From the NCBI RefSeq assembly GCF_016918545.1, contig NZ_JAFFQC010000013.1:48019-112018 (forward strand): 64,000 nt of DNA, read 5' to 3'. This document shows, piece by piece, positions 54,704 through 62,720 of the stretch (within the stretch, counting starts at the first letter, position 1; each line of letters opens with the position of its first letter). Source of the DNA: Desulfobulbus alkaliphilus (GTDB taxonomy: Bacteria; Desulfobacterota; Desulfobulbia; Desulfobulbales; Desulfobulbaceae). The notes beneath the pieces were generated by a model. It was not told where the DNA came from, did not search any database, and saw only the letters and a program-made list of their open reading frames with translations. A program made the translations under genes and the position numbers.

Positions 54704-55825
54704 ATGAAACCAAAAACAATTTGCACACTTCTAGCCGCCCTGACCCTGGCAGCGGGATCCACCACCGGAGCCCTGGCCGCCGATCCGATTAAAATCGGTG
54801 TTGCCGGAGCCCATAGCGGTGATCTTGCCTCCTATGGTCTGCCGACATTAAAAGCTGCCCAGCTCGTTGTCAAAGAGATAAACGAAAAAGGCGGCATCAA
54901 CGGCGCGCAGGTCGTCATTCTGGTCGAGGATGATGTCTGCAAACCGGAAGTTGCCACTAACGCTGCCACCAAGCTGGTCTCAGAGGGTGTTCACGCCGTT
55001 ATCGGTCATATCTGCTCAGGAGCCACCCGGGCAGCCTTACCCATCTATCGGGAAGCAAATATCCTGGTGATTTCCCCTTCAGCCACCACTCCAGCTCTGA
55101 CCCAAAGCGGCGACTACCCGAATTTCTACCGGACCATTGCTTCGGACGACGCGGAGACACGTACGCAGGTCGATTTCGCCCTTGATGTTCTCGAGGTCAA
55201 TACAATCGCTGTCATCCATGACAAAGGGGACTACGGCAGGGGGCTGGCGGAATACGCCAGGCAATTCCTCGAAGAATCCGGTCGGGTCGAAGTGGTCCTG
55301 TTTGAAGCAATCACACCCGGCGTTGTCGACTATTCCGCGGTGGTGACAAAAATCCGGCGTTCCGGCGCCGAAGCTGTCATTTATAGCGGTTATCACCCCG
55401 AAGCGGCGAAAATTGTCGGCCTGATGCGGCAGAAAGGAATGGACGCCTTATTCATTTCCAGTGATAGTGCCAAAGACGCCTCTTTCATCAGAGTTGCCGG
55501 AGCAAATGCGGAAAATGTCTATGCCACCGGGCCTGCCGATGTGTCCAGCAACCCTGTTGCCCAGAAATACCGAGAAAAATTCATGGAAACTGAAGAAGCC
55601 GAACCCGGCGCCTTTTTTGATAACGCCATTGCCGCAACCCTTGCCCTGACCAATGCCATCGCCAGAGCCGGCTCTACCGATCCGGAGGCAATAGCCCAAA
55701 TCCTGCATGAGGAAGAGACGGTTACACCTTTTGGCAAGATCAAGTTTGACCCCTCCGGTGAACCTATCGGTATCGGTTTTACCATGTATCAGGTTCAGGA
55801 CGGGCAGTACGTCCAGGTCCAGTAA
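54704..55825 (+). CDS. branched-chain amino-acid ABC transporter substrate-binding protein, LivJ/LivK type
   Basis: 373 residues. A signal peptide (MKPKTICTLLAALTLAAGST, cleavage after ALAA) leads into Peripl_BP_6: DPIKIGVAGAHSGDLASYG, GAQVVILVEDDVCKPEVA, AVIGHICSGATRAALPIYRE, SPSATTPALT, and FYRTIASDDAETRTQVDF. The mature protein captures a hydrophobic amino acid or related ligand in the periplasm. The permease and ATPase genes livHMGF are absent, so the protein is an orphan here, or other genes serve it. Element copy 20 follows the stop. Confidence 0.93.
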   Translation: MKPKTICTLLAALTLAAGSTTGALAADPIKIGVAGAHSGDLASYGLPTLKAAQLVVKEINEKGGINGAQVVILVEDDVCKPEVATNAATKLVSEGVHAVIGHICSGATRAALPIYREANILVISPSATTPALTQSGDYPNFYRTIASDDAETRTQVDFALDVLEVNTIAVIHDKGDYGRGLAEYARQFLEESGRVEVVLFEAITPGVVDYSAVVTKIRRSGAEAVIYSGYHPEAAKIVGLMRQKGMDALFISSDSAKDASFIRVAGANAENVYATGPADVSSNPVAQKYREKFMETEEAEPGAFFDNAIAATLALTNAIARAGSTDPEAIAQILHEEETVTPFGKIKFDPSGEPIGIGFTMYQVQDGQYVQVQ

Positions 55826-55831
55826 CCGAGA

Positions 55832-55971
55832 CCTGAATGCATGAAGATGGCGTACGGACGGATGCCCCGAAGGGCGGCTGGTGAAAGGTGTTGTCAAGGG
55901 TTCAGCTGCAATTATATTATAATTACAAATAAATATATCCGAAACAAGGTTCCAGCCGTCACGGATTCAGG
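55832..55971 (-). mobile_element. MITE-like element copy 20 (140 bp, palindrome largely deleted)
   Basis: CCTGAATGCATGAAGATGG keeps the left tip, part of one palindrome arm, then the CCCCGAAGGG hairpin and AT-rich half, ending GTCACGGATTCAGG. Flanks do not match. Confidence 0.9.
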
Positions 55972-56026
55972 TTGGTATCTGCAACACTGTGAGGCCTTGC
56001 GAGGCAAGGATACGGAATAGACAACA

Positions 56027-57034
56027 ATGAATGATATAATCAAGACGGGAGTGATTGGCGTCGGCTACCTTGGCCGATTCCATGCCCAGAAATATGCAGC
56101 CATGGAGGATGTCGAGCTGGTGGGTGTGGCCGACACCGATCCGATGCGGGCACAGCTGGTTGCCGAGGAATGCACCACCCAGGCCTTCTCGGATTATCGG
56201 GACCTGTTGCCCCTGGTGGATGCGCTCTCCATCGCCGTGCCGACGCTTTTTCACCATCAGATAGCCCGGGAGTGCCTGCAACGCTCCGTGGATGTCCTGG
56301 TGGAAAAACCGATCACCACAACCCTTGAAGAGGCGGACGACCTGATCGATCTGGCCCGCCGCGGCCAACGCATCCTTCAGGTCGGCCACCTGGAACGGTT
56401 CAATCCCGCGGTTCTGGCCCTGCAGCCGCAGCTTACCTATCCTCTGTTCATCGAAGCCCACCGTCTCGGTGTTTTCAAGGAACGGGGCACGGATGTCGAT
56501 GTAGTCCTCGATCTGATGATCCATGACATCGACATCATTCTCTCCATTGTCAAAGCCGACATCGAGACCATTGTGACCGCCGGGGCGCCGGTGATTACCC
56601 CTTTGACCGACATCGCCAATGCCCGCATCATTTTTACCAACGGTTGCACCGCCAACATCACCGTCAGCCGAATTTCACTGGAGAGCATGCGCCGCATGCG
56701 CATCTTCCAGCCGGGACGCTACCTGTCTGTGGACTTCGGAAAGAAAGAAGTGATGACTGTCCGGCTCAAACCAGGGGATGAAGGCAGCCATCCGATTCCG
56801 GAGATTGAAAAATCATCCTTTCCCGACCAGGACGCCCTCGAATTGGAGCTGCGTGACTTCATCCGATGCGTCCGCGGCCGCAACCGACCGGCGGTGGCCG
56901 GCGAGGAGGGGCGACGAGCCCTGGATGTGGCTCTGCAGGTGGTGACCCAGATCAATACACATCGAGAAAAATTCAAGGCACTGCTGGAAGAGGAAAACAG
57001 CTTCAACTCTTCGATCTCTTCGATTTCCGGCTGA
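56027..57034 (+). CDS. Gfo/Idh/MocA-family NAD(P)-dependent oxidoreductase
   Basis: 335 residues. Rossmann start TGVIGVGYLGRFHAQKYAAM, the catalytic-lysine motif VDVLVEKPITTTLEEAD and QVGHLERFNPAVLAL, then a C-terminal domain with VVLDLMIHDIDIILSIV. It is 17 bp upstream of lpxB, a common pairing in Desulfobacterota and Leptospira relatives. In Acidithiobacillus and Leptospira, GnnA of this family oxidises UDP-GlcNAc at C3 for a diamino lipid A. A role in lipid A sugar modification is therefore likely, but not proved by sequence. Confidence 0.9.
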   Translation: MNDIIKTGVIGVGYLGRFHAQKYAAMEDVELVGVADTDPMRAQLVAEECTTQAFSDYRDLLPLVDALSIAVPTLFHHQIARECLQRSVDVLVEKPITTTLEEADDLIDLARRGQRILQVGHLERFNPAVLALQPQLTYPLFIEAHRLGVFKERGTDVDVVLDLMIHDIDIILSIVKADIETIVTAGAPVITPLTDIANARIIFTNGCTANITVSRISLESMRRMRIFQPGRYLSVDFGKKEVMTVRLKPGDEGSHPIPEIEKSSFPDQDALELELRDFIRCVRGRNRPAVAGEEGRRALDVALQVVTQINTHREKFKALLEEENSFNSSISSISG

Positions 57035-57051
57035 ATAGCCTCGCTGCTCTT

Positions 57052-58248
57052 ATGAAAAAACAGCTCAGGACTTCTTCAGGCCGAGAAATCATGATCGTGG
57101 CTGGAGAGGCCTCGGGCGACCTCCACGGAGCCAACCTGGTGCGGGCCATGCGGGCCAGGGATGCAAACCTGCGCTTCTGCGGCATGGGCAGCAGGGAGCT
57201 GGCAGAGGCTGGAGTGACAATCTTCTCCGACGCCTCCAGACTGGCGGTGGTCGGTGTTACCGAGGTCCTCAGTCATCTCGGGGATATCCTCCGGGCCCGA
57301 CGGACGCTGATCGAGCGGATGCACACCCACCGCCCGGACCTGCTCATTCTCATCGACTACCCTGATTTTAACCTCTGGCTGGCCGCCACAGCCAAAAAAC
57401 TGGCCATACCGGTGCTCTACTATATCAGCCCCCAGGTCTGGGCCTGGCGCAGCGGTCGAACCCGGGTAATCAGCCGGCTGACCGACCGAATCGCCGTTAT
57501 CCTGCCCTTTGAAAAGGAGTTCTACGCCCAGCGTGGTTATGTGGTCGACTTTGTCGGTCATCCACTGCTGGATTCAGTCCAGCCGGAACTGGAACCCGGG
57601 GAATTTCTCAGCCGCCACCACATCGATCCGGCCAGAAAACTGATCGGCCTTATTCCCGGCAGCCGCACAAAGGAAGTGAAGGCCCTGCTTCCTGCTTTTC
57701 TCGACGCCGCCGGCCGGATGGCCGCTGATCATCCCGATAGGTACACCTTTCTCATCCCGCGGGCTTCGACCATCGAACGACGCATTCTCGACGAAAACGG
57801 TCTGGCCGCCTGGAACCATCGTCTCGATCTGCGGATCGTCGACAGTGAACGTCATGCCATGATGGCGGCCTGCGATGCCGCCGTCGCCTCCTCGGGTACG
57901 GTTCTTCTGGAATTGGCCATTCTGGGCACCCCCACAGTGGCCGCCTACCGCATCTCACGCCATACCTATCTCCTTGGCAAATTGCTGATCCGGCATCTGC
58001 GCTTCTTTTCCCTGGTCAACCTGATCGGCGGCCGCGGTATTATCCCGGAACTTCTCCAGGATGCGGTCACCCCTGAACGGATCACCGAGGAGCTGCGCCA
58101 GCTCATGGACAACGAAAGCAAACGCACCGCCACCCTGGCCGGCCTGGCGGAAGTGCGGCAGCGGCTGGGCAGCCCTGGGGCCTCGGAACGGACCGCAGCC
58201 ATCGCCTTTGAACTCCTTTCCCAGACACACCAATGCCTGAATCCGTGA
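57052..58248 (+). CDS. lpxB: lipid-A-disaccharide synthase
   Basis: 398 residues from ATG 57052; a longer open frame back to 56866 overlaps the oxidoreductase and is rejected. GT-B glycosyltransferase motifs: MIVAGEASGDLHGANLVRAM, LLILIDYPDFNLWLA, YYISPQVWAWRSGRTR, FVGHPLLDSV, LIPGSRTKEVKALLPAF and ASSGTVLLELAI. It joins 2,3-diacylglucosamine-1-phosphate and UDP-diacylglucosamine at the membrane. The last residues LNP and the stop are coded by the left end of element copy 21. Confidence 0.97.
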   Translation: MKKQLRTSSGREIMIVAGEASGDLHGANLVRAMRARDANLRFCGMGSRELAEAGVTIFSDASRLAVVGVTEVLSHLGDILRARRTLIERMHTHRPDLLILIDYPDFNLWLAATAKKLAIPVLYYISPQVWAWRSGRTRVISRLTDRIAVILPFEKEFYAQRGYVVDFVGHPLLDSVQPELEPGEFLSRHHIDPARKLIGLIPGSRTKEVKALLPAFLDAAGRMAADHPDRYTFLIPRASTIERRILDENGLAAWNHRLDLRIVDSERHAMMAACDAAVASSGTVLLELAILGTPTVAAYRISRHTYLLGKLLIRHLRFFSLVNLIGGRGIIPELLQDAVTPERITEELRQLMDNESKRTATLAGLAEVRQRLGSPGASERTAAIAFELLSQTHQCLNP

Positions 58249-58451
58249 CGGCTGGGCTCTTATTTAATATATTTTGCTGTACTCACATTATAATTGCAGC
58301 AGAATCCTTGAAGATAACCTTCACCAGCCGCCTTTCGGGGCGTCCGTCCGCACGCCATCTTTATTGCCCGTAACCTTCCGATAAAGTGCACTTTAATCGA
58401 ACGGTCACGAACAACAAAGCTGACGCACGGACGAACGCTCACGGATCCAGG
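58236..58451 (+). mobile_element. MITE-like element copy 21 (full length, 216 bp)
   Basis: Starts CCTGAATCCGTGACGG and ends GCTCACGGATCCAGG. The target duplication caatg is perfect (58231-58235 and 58452-58456). The left copy is in the lpxB coding end; the right copy contributes the ATG of the Smr gene. Confidence 0.97.
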
Positions 58452-58453
58452 CA

Positions 58454-58759
58454 ATGAATATGGATGAAATCCCCCCCATCGAAATACCCATCGACGGCAC
58501 CCTGGATCTTCATGTTTTTCGCCCCGCGGATGTCAAATATCTGGTTCCCGACTACCTCGAAGCCTGCCGGAGCAAAGGTATTCTCCAGGTCCGCATTGTC
58601 CATGGTAAGGGGACCGGCGCACTGCGACGGACGGTTCATGCCATCCTGGAAAAACTCGAGACCGTCGCCTCCTTCAAGCTGGGCGACGAAAGCAGCGGAT
58701 CATGGGGCGCTACTCTGGTGACCTTGCATCCGGTGAAACGACCGGCATCGATTCGATGA
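58454..58759 (+). CDS. Smr-domain protein
   Basis: 101 residues, a single Smr domain like that at the C-terminus of MutS2. It shows GTLDLHVFRPADVKYLVPDY, then LQVRIVHGKGTGALRRTVH, which contains the conserved GxGxG-like loop HGKGTGALR. Smr domains nick DNA or RNA; stand-alone forms are known. The first ATG is made by the target duplication of copy 21 (CAATG); the internal ATG at 58460 lies eight bases after AGG of the element end and is an alternative. It overlaps the convergent gene by 50 bp. Confidence 0.88.
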   Translation: MNMDEIPPIEIPIDGTLDLHVFRPADVKYLVPDYLEACRSKGILQVRIVHGKGTGALRRTVHAILEKLETVASFKLGDESSGSWGATLVTLHPVKRPASIR

Positions 58760-59231
58760 GACCGTGGGCCGCCGCGAGCTTGCGCACCTGAAGCATAAAG
58801 GTCGAGGGCAGCGGCAAGGGACGGTCTTCCTGAAGGATCCCCAGGGCACGGGCCATCAGCAGGGACGGGATGGAATGGATGCCCTCCTGGTTGTCACAGA
58901 TGGTTTTCATGCGCAGGGCATCGGTGAGCATGGGGCCCAGGTCACCCACTCGCAAGGCGAGTTCTCGCAACTCCCGTTCCACCAGTTCTCTGTTCTCGGC
59001 GGCAAAGGACCTCACGGTATGGTCAAGCGGCTGGGTGCCGAACAGGTTGTTGATCACAGCACCGGCCAGATGGGTATGATAGGGTTCGGCCCGATCAACA
59101 TAGCGTTTGCGCATATCTTCCCTGAGCACCTTGAACAAAACCATCTGCACCGTGACCACCGCCTCGCGCATCACCGGAATCAGCTTCCTGTCAACTCTGC
59201 CCGTATCCCGGGACATCCTGGCATCGCTCAT
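58710..59231 (-). CDS. conserved hypothetical protein, 173 aa
   Basis: 173 residues, mostly helical and charged, with no signal peptide. It contains VTVQMVLFKVLREDMRKRYVD and PYHTHLAGAVINNLFGTQP, then RSFAAENRELVERELRELA. I do not recognise a named family. The ATG overlaps the TGA of the DUF493 gene upstream (ATGA), so they are co-translated. The 3' end overlaps the convergent Smr gene by 50 bp. The reading frame is long and coding-like, so the gene is probably real. Confidence 0.65.
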   Translation of the reverse strand: MSDARMSRDTGRVDRKLIPVMREAVVTVQMVLFKVLREDMRKRYVDRAEPYHTHLAGAVINNLFGTQPLDHTVRSFAAENRELVERELRELALRVGDLGPMLTDALRMKTICDNQEGIHSIPSLLMARALGILQEDRPLPLPSTFMLQVRKLAAAHGLIESMPVVSPDARSPE

Positions 59232-59491
59232 AGCACCATCCTCACCGCCGGGTCACCGGACAGCAGCTGGTAAAGCTGCAGTCGTTCCGCCTCATCGCGG
59301 ACAGTGACCTCCAGGTTAAGGCTGCAGTAGCGCCCACCCGAGCTGACATTGGCTTCCGAGATGGTACAGCAATCAGCGTTTATCCGGGCGGAGATGGCCC
59401 GGTACAGGGCAGCCCGATCCTCGCCGATGAGCCGGTAATGCCAGCGACAGGGATAGTGTATTTCCGGCTTGCACCCTTGAGGTGTATGCAT
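59228..59491 (-). CDS. DUF493 (YbeD-like) regulatory-domain protein
   Basis: 87 residues from ATG 59491, preceded by AAAGGAGGAA; the frame open to 59602 is not conserved. The ferredoxin-like DUF493 fold is suggested by IHYPCRWHYRLIGEDRAALY, then AISARINADCCTISEANVSS and RYCSLNLEVTVRDEAERLQL. The E. coli relative YbeD has an ACT-like fold and unknown function. It is translationally coupled with the 173-aa protein downstream. Confidence 0.85.
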   Translation of the reverse strand: MHTPQGCKPEIHYPCRWHYRLIGEDRAALYRAISARINADCCTISEANVSSGGRYCSLNLEVTVRDEAERLQLYQLLSGDPAVRMVL

Positions 59492-59668
59492 ATTGTTCCT
59501 CCTTTTTTGCGCCGTTATAACGTGAGCGATGGTCACCTTCAACGGGAAAGACAAAACCCTGTCAAAACAGCAGTCCGTGCCCTGGCTTGACATCGAATGC
59601 AAGGAGCAACACCATGGCCGCCTGCGAACTCCAGCCCTGTACCCAAACGGGCCCGGAACCTGATCACC

Positions 59669-60094
59669 TTAATGCATTGGCGAGGAAAAAAGACCGGAAG
59701 CCCTTCCATTGATCAGGGTAATCTGATCGTTGAGGGTCCACATGTCGTAGACATACCCCAGGCCAAGGACGCCAAAGGTGAGCAGATAGAAGATGCCGCT
59801 CCATATCTTGCCCATGTACAACCGGTGCACCCCGAAGAAGCCAAGAAAAACCAAAAGCAGCCAGGCCAGATTGTAATCGATCGGGCCGGGGAGATAGCGG
59901 ATATCCGCCTCGCGATCCATCGCGGGAATAAGAAAGAAATCAACAATCCAGCCGATAAACAACAGGCCGAGAGTGAGGAAATACAGGGTTCCGGACACAG
60001 GCTTGCCGTAATAAAAGCGATGCGCACCCAAAAAACCGAAAATCCAGGCAAGATAGCCAATCACTATATTGTGGGAGGATTGCTTGACGGCCAT
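59669..60094 (-). CDS. TM2-domain membrane protein, duplicated
   Basis: 141 residues. Two TM2-like units: IGYLAWIFGFLGAHRFYYGK with a hydrophobic helix (TLYFLTLGLLFIGWIVDFFL), then LLLVFLGFFGVHRLYMGKIW and FYLLTFGVLGLGYVYDMW. Each has the GFFGxHRxYxG turn of TM2 domains. It probably sits in the inner membrane with about four helices; the function is unknown. It overlaps the 3' end of nagZ by 31 bp. The 59492-59668 gap shows nothing. Confidence 0.87.
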   Translation of the reverse strand: MAVKQSSHNIVIGYLAWIFGFLGAHRFYYGKPVSGTLYFLTLGLLFIGWIVDFFLIPAMDREADIRYLPGPIDYNLAWLLLVFLGFFGVHRLYMGKIWSGIFYLLTFGVLGLGYVYDMWTLNDQITLINGRASGLFSSPMH

Positions 60095-61158
60095 GGTTGC
60101 TGCCCGGTCATATATTTCTTGAACAGCGCGATACGCGCCAGTGAGTCGGCGATACGCTTTTCATTGATCCGGCCGCTGTCAAGCAATTCGTCGATGGCCT
60201 GCACAGCCACTTGAACCGCATCCGGCTGGAGGGCAAGATTATTCCCCACCACCAGCACATCGACCCCGGCCAACACCGCGCGCTGAACCGCCTCCCGATA
60301 GCCCCAGCCATTGCTGATTGCCCGCATCTGCAGGTCATCACTGAACACCACACCGTTGAAACCGATCTGGCGGCGTAAAATCCCTTCCACCATCGCAGAA
60401 GACAGGGTCGCCGGCATTGCGGATGGGTCAAGGTGACGGTTGACCAGATGCGCTGTCATTATTCCGTCACTGTAGCCACCTGCCACCAGCCACTGGTAAG
60501 GATTCAGTTCCGTGGCCAGCCAGTGGTCGGTGCTGTCGACAAAACCAAGATGTGAATCACCGCCGGCACTGCCGTGGCCAGGGAAGTGTTTCAAACAGCA
60601 GCCCACACCATGCTGGTGATGGGCCGTAACGAAGAGAGACGCATACGTGCTCACTCTTTCAGCTTTGGCACCAAAACTGCGGCCATACCTGCCGATGATC
60701 GGATTGTGTGGATTGAGATCAAGGTCGACCACCGGTGCGAAGTTGAGATTGATACCGTGGGTCGCCAGCATGGCCGCCGCGTTCCGCTGATAGTCAAGAA
60801 ACGGGCCTTTCTCGGTTTCCGCCAATTTGGCTTGCTCCGCAGCGCTCATGGAGGGGGAAAAGCCATCCCTCTCCTTGAGTCGACAGACCCTGCCGCCTTC
60901 CTGATCAACAGCGATGAACAGCCTTGTCTCTGCGTAGCCCTGCAGACTGGCCGTTAACTGACGCAGCTGAGAAGGAGACACAATGTTCTGCACGCTGCCG
61001 TCCACGTTGCGATCAAAGAGAATCACCCCCCCCAGCCCATGGTTGCGGATGACATCGACGAGCCAGTGATCCGGCGCGATCCGGCACCCGCGAAAACCGA
61101 TCAGCAGCATCTGTCCTGTAGGCAACCTGTTTCCCATTCCCGTTCCCCATCCTGCCAC
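60064..61158 (-). CDS. nagZ: beta-N-acetylhexosaminidase NagZ (GH3 family)
   Basis: 364 residues. GH3 motifs: LFIAVDQEGGRVCRLKERDG, NLNFAPVVDLDLNP, GVGCCLKHFPGHGSAGGDSH (the KHFPGHG acid/base loop) and GVVFSDDLQMRAISN (nucleophile Asp). It releases GlcNAc from anhydro-muropeptides in cell-wall recycling, in the cytoplasm. It has no signal peptide. It starts a pair with the TM2 gene. The ATG at 61158 is the first; ATG seven codons later is possible. 495 bp separate it from the divergent GGDEF gene. Confidence 0.94.
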   Translation of the reverse strand: MAGWGTGMGNRLPTGQMLLIGFRGCRIAPDHWLVDVIRNHGLGGVILFDRNVDGSVQNIVSPSQLRQLTASLQGYAETRLFIAVDQEGGRVCRLKERDGFSPSMSAAEQAKLAETEKGPFLDYQRNAAAMLATHGINLNFAPVVDLDLNPHNPIIGRYGRSFGAKAERVSTYASLFVTAHHQHGVGCCLKHFPGHGSAGGDSHLGFVDSTDHWLATELNPYQWLVAGGYSDGIMTAHLVNRHLDPSAMPATLSSAMVEGILRRQIGFNGVVFSDDLQMRAISNGWGYREAVQRAVLAGVDVLVVGNNLALQPDAVQVAVQAIDELLDSGRINEKRIADSLARIALFKKYMTGQQPWPSSNPPTI

Positions 61159-61653
61159 AAGCCGATTCAGCCAGGCCTGACCCGACTCAGCAATTCCGCA
61201 CCCTCAGGATGTGTTGACAAAATCATGACAGCAAGCAGAAATTCACACCAAGCCTGGAATCTTCTCGCCAACCACCACAGTCACCAGCCAGCCCTACGAC
61301 CGGGCCGTATTCGTTCCCCTCGGGCTGCCGCCATCAGTGACACTAGATCCAATCCCCTGTTTTACTGTAATAAATCAATATATGACCGCAGGAAAAGATC
61401 GAGAGAGGGTAGATTGCAACCGGCCGAGTCAAATTTTTTGTACTTTCAGGCATACTTTTAGCTTAAGAGGGATCAGGCAACGACCGCACCGCTTCTGCAG
61501 CCAAACTGAACCCCAAGCAGAATTGACCTCGAATGAGCCCCTGTGGTTGCATTGGGGCCTCAGGTGACCAACGGCCGACTAGACTGCCAAAAAATCGACA
61601 CCCAAAACATCAACACCAACTGCATGGCAACGATATTTCGTCAGGTGGGCTCT
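61159..61653. other. divergent intergenic region between nagZ and the GGDEF gene
   Basis: 495 bp. A TTGACA at 61214-61219 has no good -10 partner. Sequence from 61543 is open in frame with the GGDEF gene but has no ribosome site or homology. I see no riboswitch signature. Confidence 0.5.
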
Positions 61654-62658
61654 ATGGATATGAAAGTACATCAAGAACAGGTGGACGTGCAGATCGCGAC
61701 AGCTATGGAAAACCTGCTTTCCGAGCTTAGCCATTACCGTCAACAATCAGAAAAACTGAAAAAAATTAATACGTTGCATCAGAAATTAGCCGGAATTCTT
61801 GACCTGCCTTCCATGATAGAAGCCTACTCGGTCTGGTTGATGGAGTTTATTGACCACGAACTTGTCGGCTACAACAATCCGGAATGGCAGCGGATGCACA
61901 TGTTCTGCTCCTATCATGGTCCCAAACGGAGGCAGGCTATTCAACTCGCCCGGGAAGCTCTGGAGTGCCCCATGGAGAGCAAACCCACCCCCTCCCAGAC
62001 TGACGGATTTCACATCCACCAATGGGGGTTCAACAGCGAGGACTGCTACGGTCTACTCGTCTTGCTGCGCAAGGGGAAAGCCCTGACCTGGGAGGAGTTG
62101 GCATTCATCGATGAATCGCTGACCATCTTGGCCGACCCCTTGAAGCGGGCCCTGGAATATGAGAAAATTTTTGCTCAAGCGCGCCGGGACAGCTTGACCG
62201 GCCTGCCCAACCGTTTTGTCCTTGAAGAACGTATTGGCCCCATGGTCGAACAGGCCAGCCGTCATGGCCACCCTCTCACCCTGGCAGCACTGGACCTGGA
62301 TCATTTCAAAGAGGTCAACGATAGCATGGGCCATTTCATGGGCGACCGAGTGTTGCGACAGGTTGCCGAGATCCTGCAGCAGGAAATCCGCCTCACAGAC
62401 CTTCTGGTGCGCATGGGCGGTGACGAATTCCTCATTGTCCTGCCCGACACCAGTATCCACGATGCCTGTCACCTGGCGGAACGGCTCTGCCGGGCCGTGG
62501 AACAACTCGATATCACCACCGCTTCCGGAAAACTTGCGATGAGCATCGGTCTATCGGAATGGAGCCCCGGCATGAGTATCAGCGCCTGGATGGAACAGAC
62601 CGATGACATCCTCTACCAGGCCAAGGCCAACGGCAAGGCGCAGGTCGCCATGAACTGA
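61654..62658 (+). CDS. GGDEF-domain diguanylate cyclase
   Basis: 334 residues from ATG 61654, chosen because AGGTGGG lies just before; the frame is open further upstream. The N-terminal part (about 1-165) looks like a GAF-type sensor with a helical start. The C-terminal GGDEF domain has RDSLTGLPNRFVLEER, ALDLDHFKEVNDSMGHFMGD and the active loop RMGGDEFLIVLPD. It should make c-di-GMP. No membrane segment is present. An I-site (RxxD) is not visible upstream of GGDEF, other than RLTDLL. A terminator follows the stop. Confidence 0.93.
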   Translation: MDMKVHQEQVDVQIATAMENLLSELSHYRQQSEKLKKINTLHQKLAGILDLPSMIEAYSVWLMEFIDHELVGYNNPEWQRMHMFCSYHGPKRRQAIQLAREALECPMESKPTPSQTDGFHIHQWGFNSEDCYGLLVLLRKGKALTWEELAFIDESLTILADPLKRALEYEKIFAQARRDSLTGLPNRFVLEERIGPMVEQASRHGHPLTLAALDLDHFKEVNDSMGHFMGDRVLRQVAEILQQEIRLTDLLVRMGGDEFLIVLPDTSIHDACHLAERLCRAVEQLDITTASGKLAMSIGLSEWSPGMSISAWMEQTDDILYQAKANGKAQVAMN

Positions 62659-62659
62659 C

Positions 62660-62681
62660 AGGGGCTCCTGCCCCTTTTTTT
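62660..62681 (+). terminator. Rho-independent terminator of the GGDEF gene
   Basis: AGGGGC (62660-62665) pairs with GCCCCT (62670-62675) around TCCT and is followed by seven T. It begins two bases after the stop codon. Confidence 0.88.
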
Positions 62682-62720
62682 CAAGTTTTAATGATCTACC
62701 TGAGACAACCTGGACACGAC

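Noticed and set aside
6457..58454. Recurring 60-130 aa open frames containing MKMACGR or SFVVRDRSIKVHFIGRL in many places
   Set aside because: They are translations of the dispersed element, in the frame opposite to its left-right orientation. They lack ribosome sites, vary with every deletion, and overlap the palindrome. They would appear as a false protein family.
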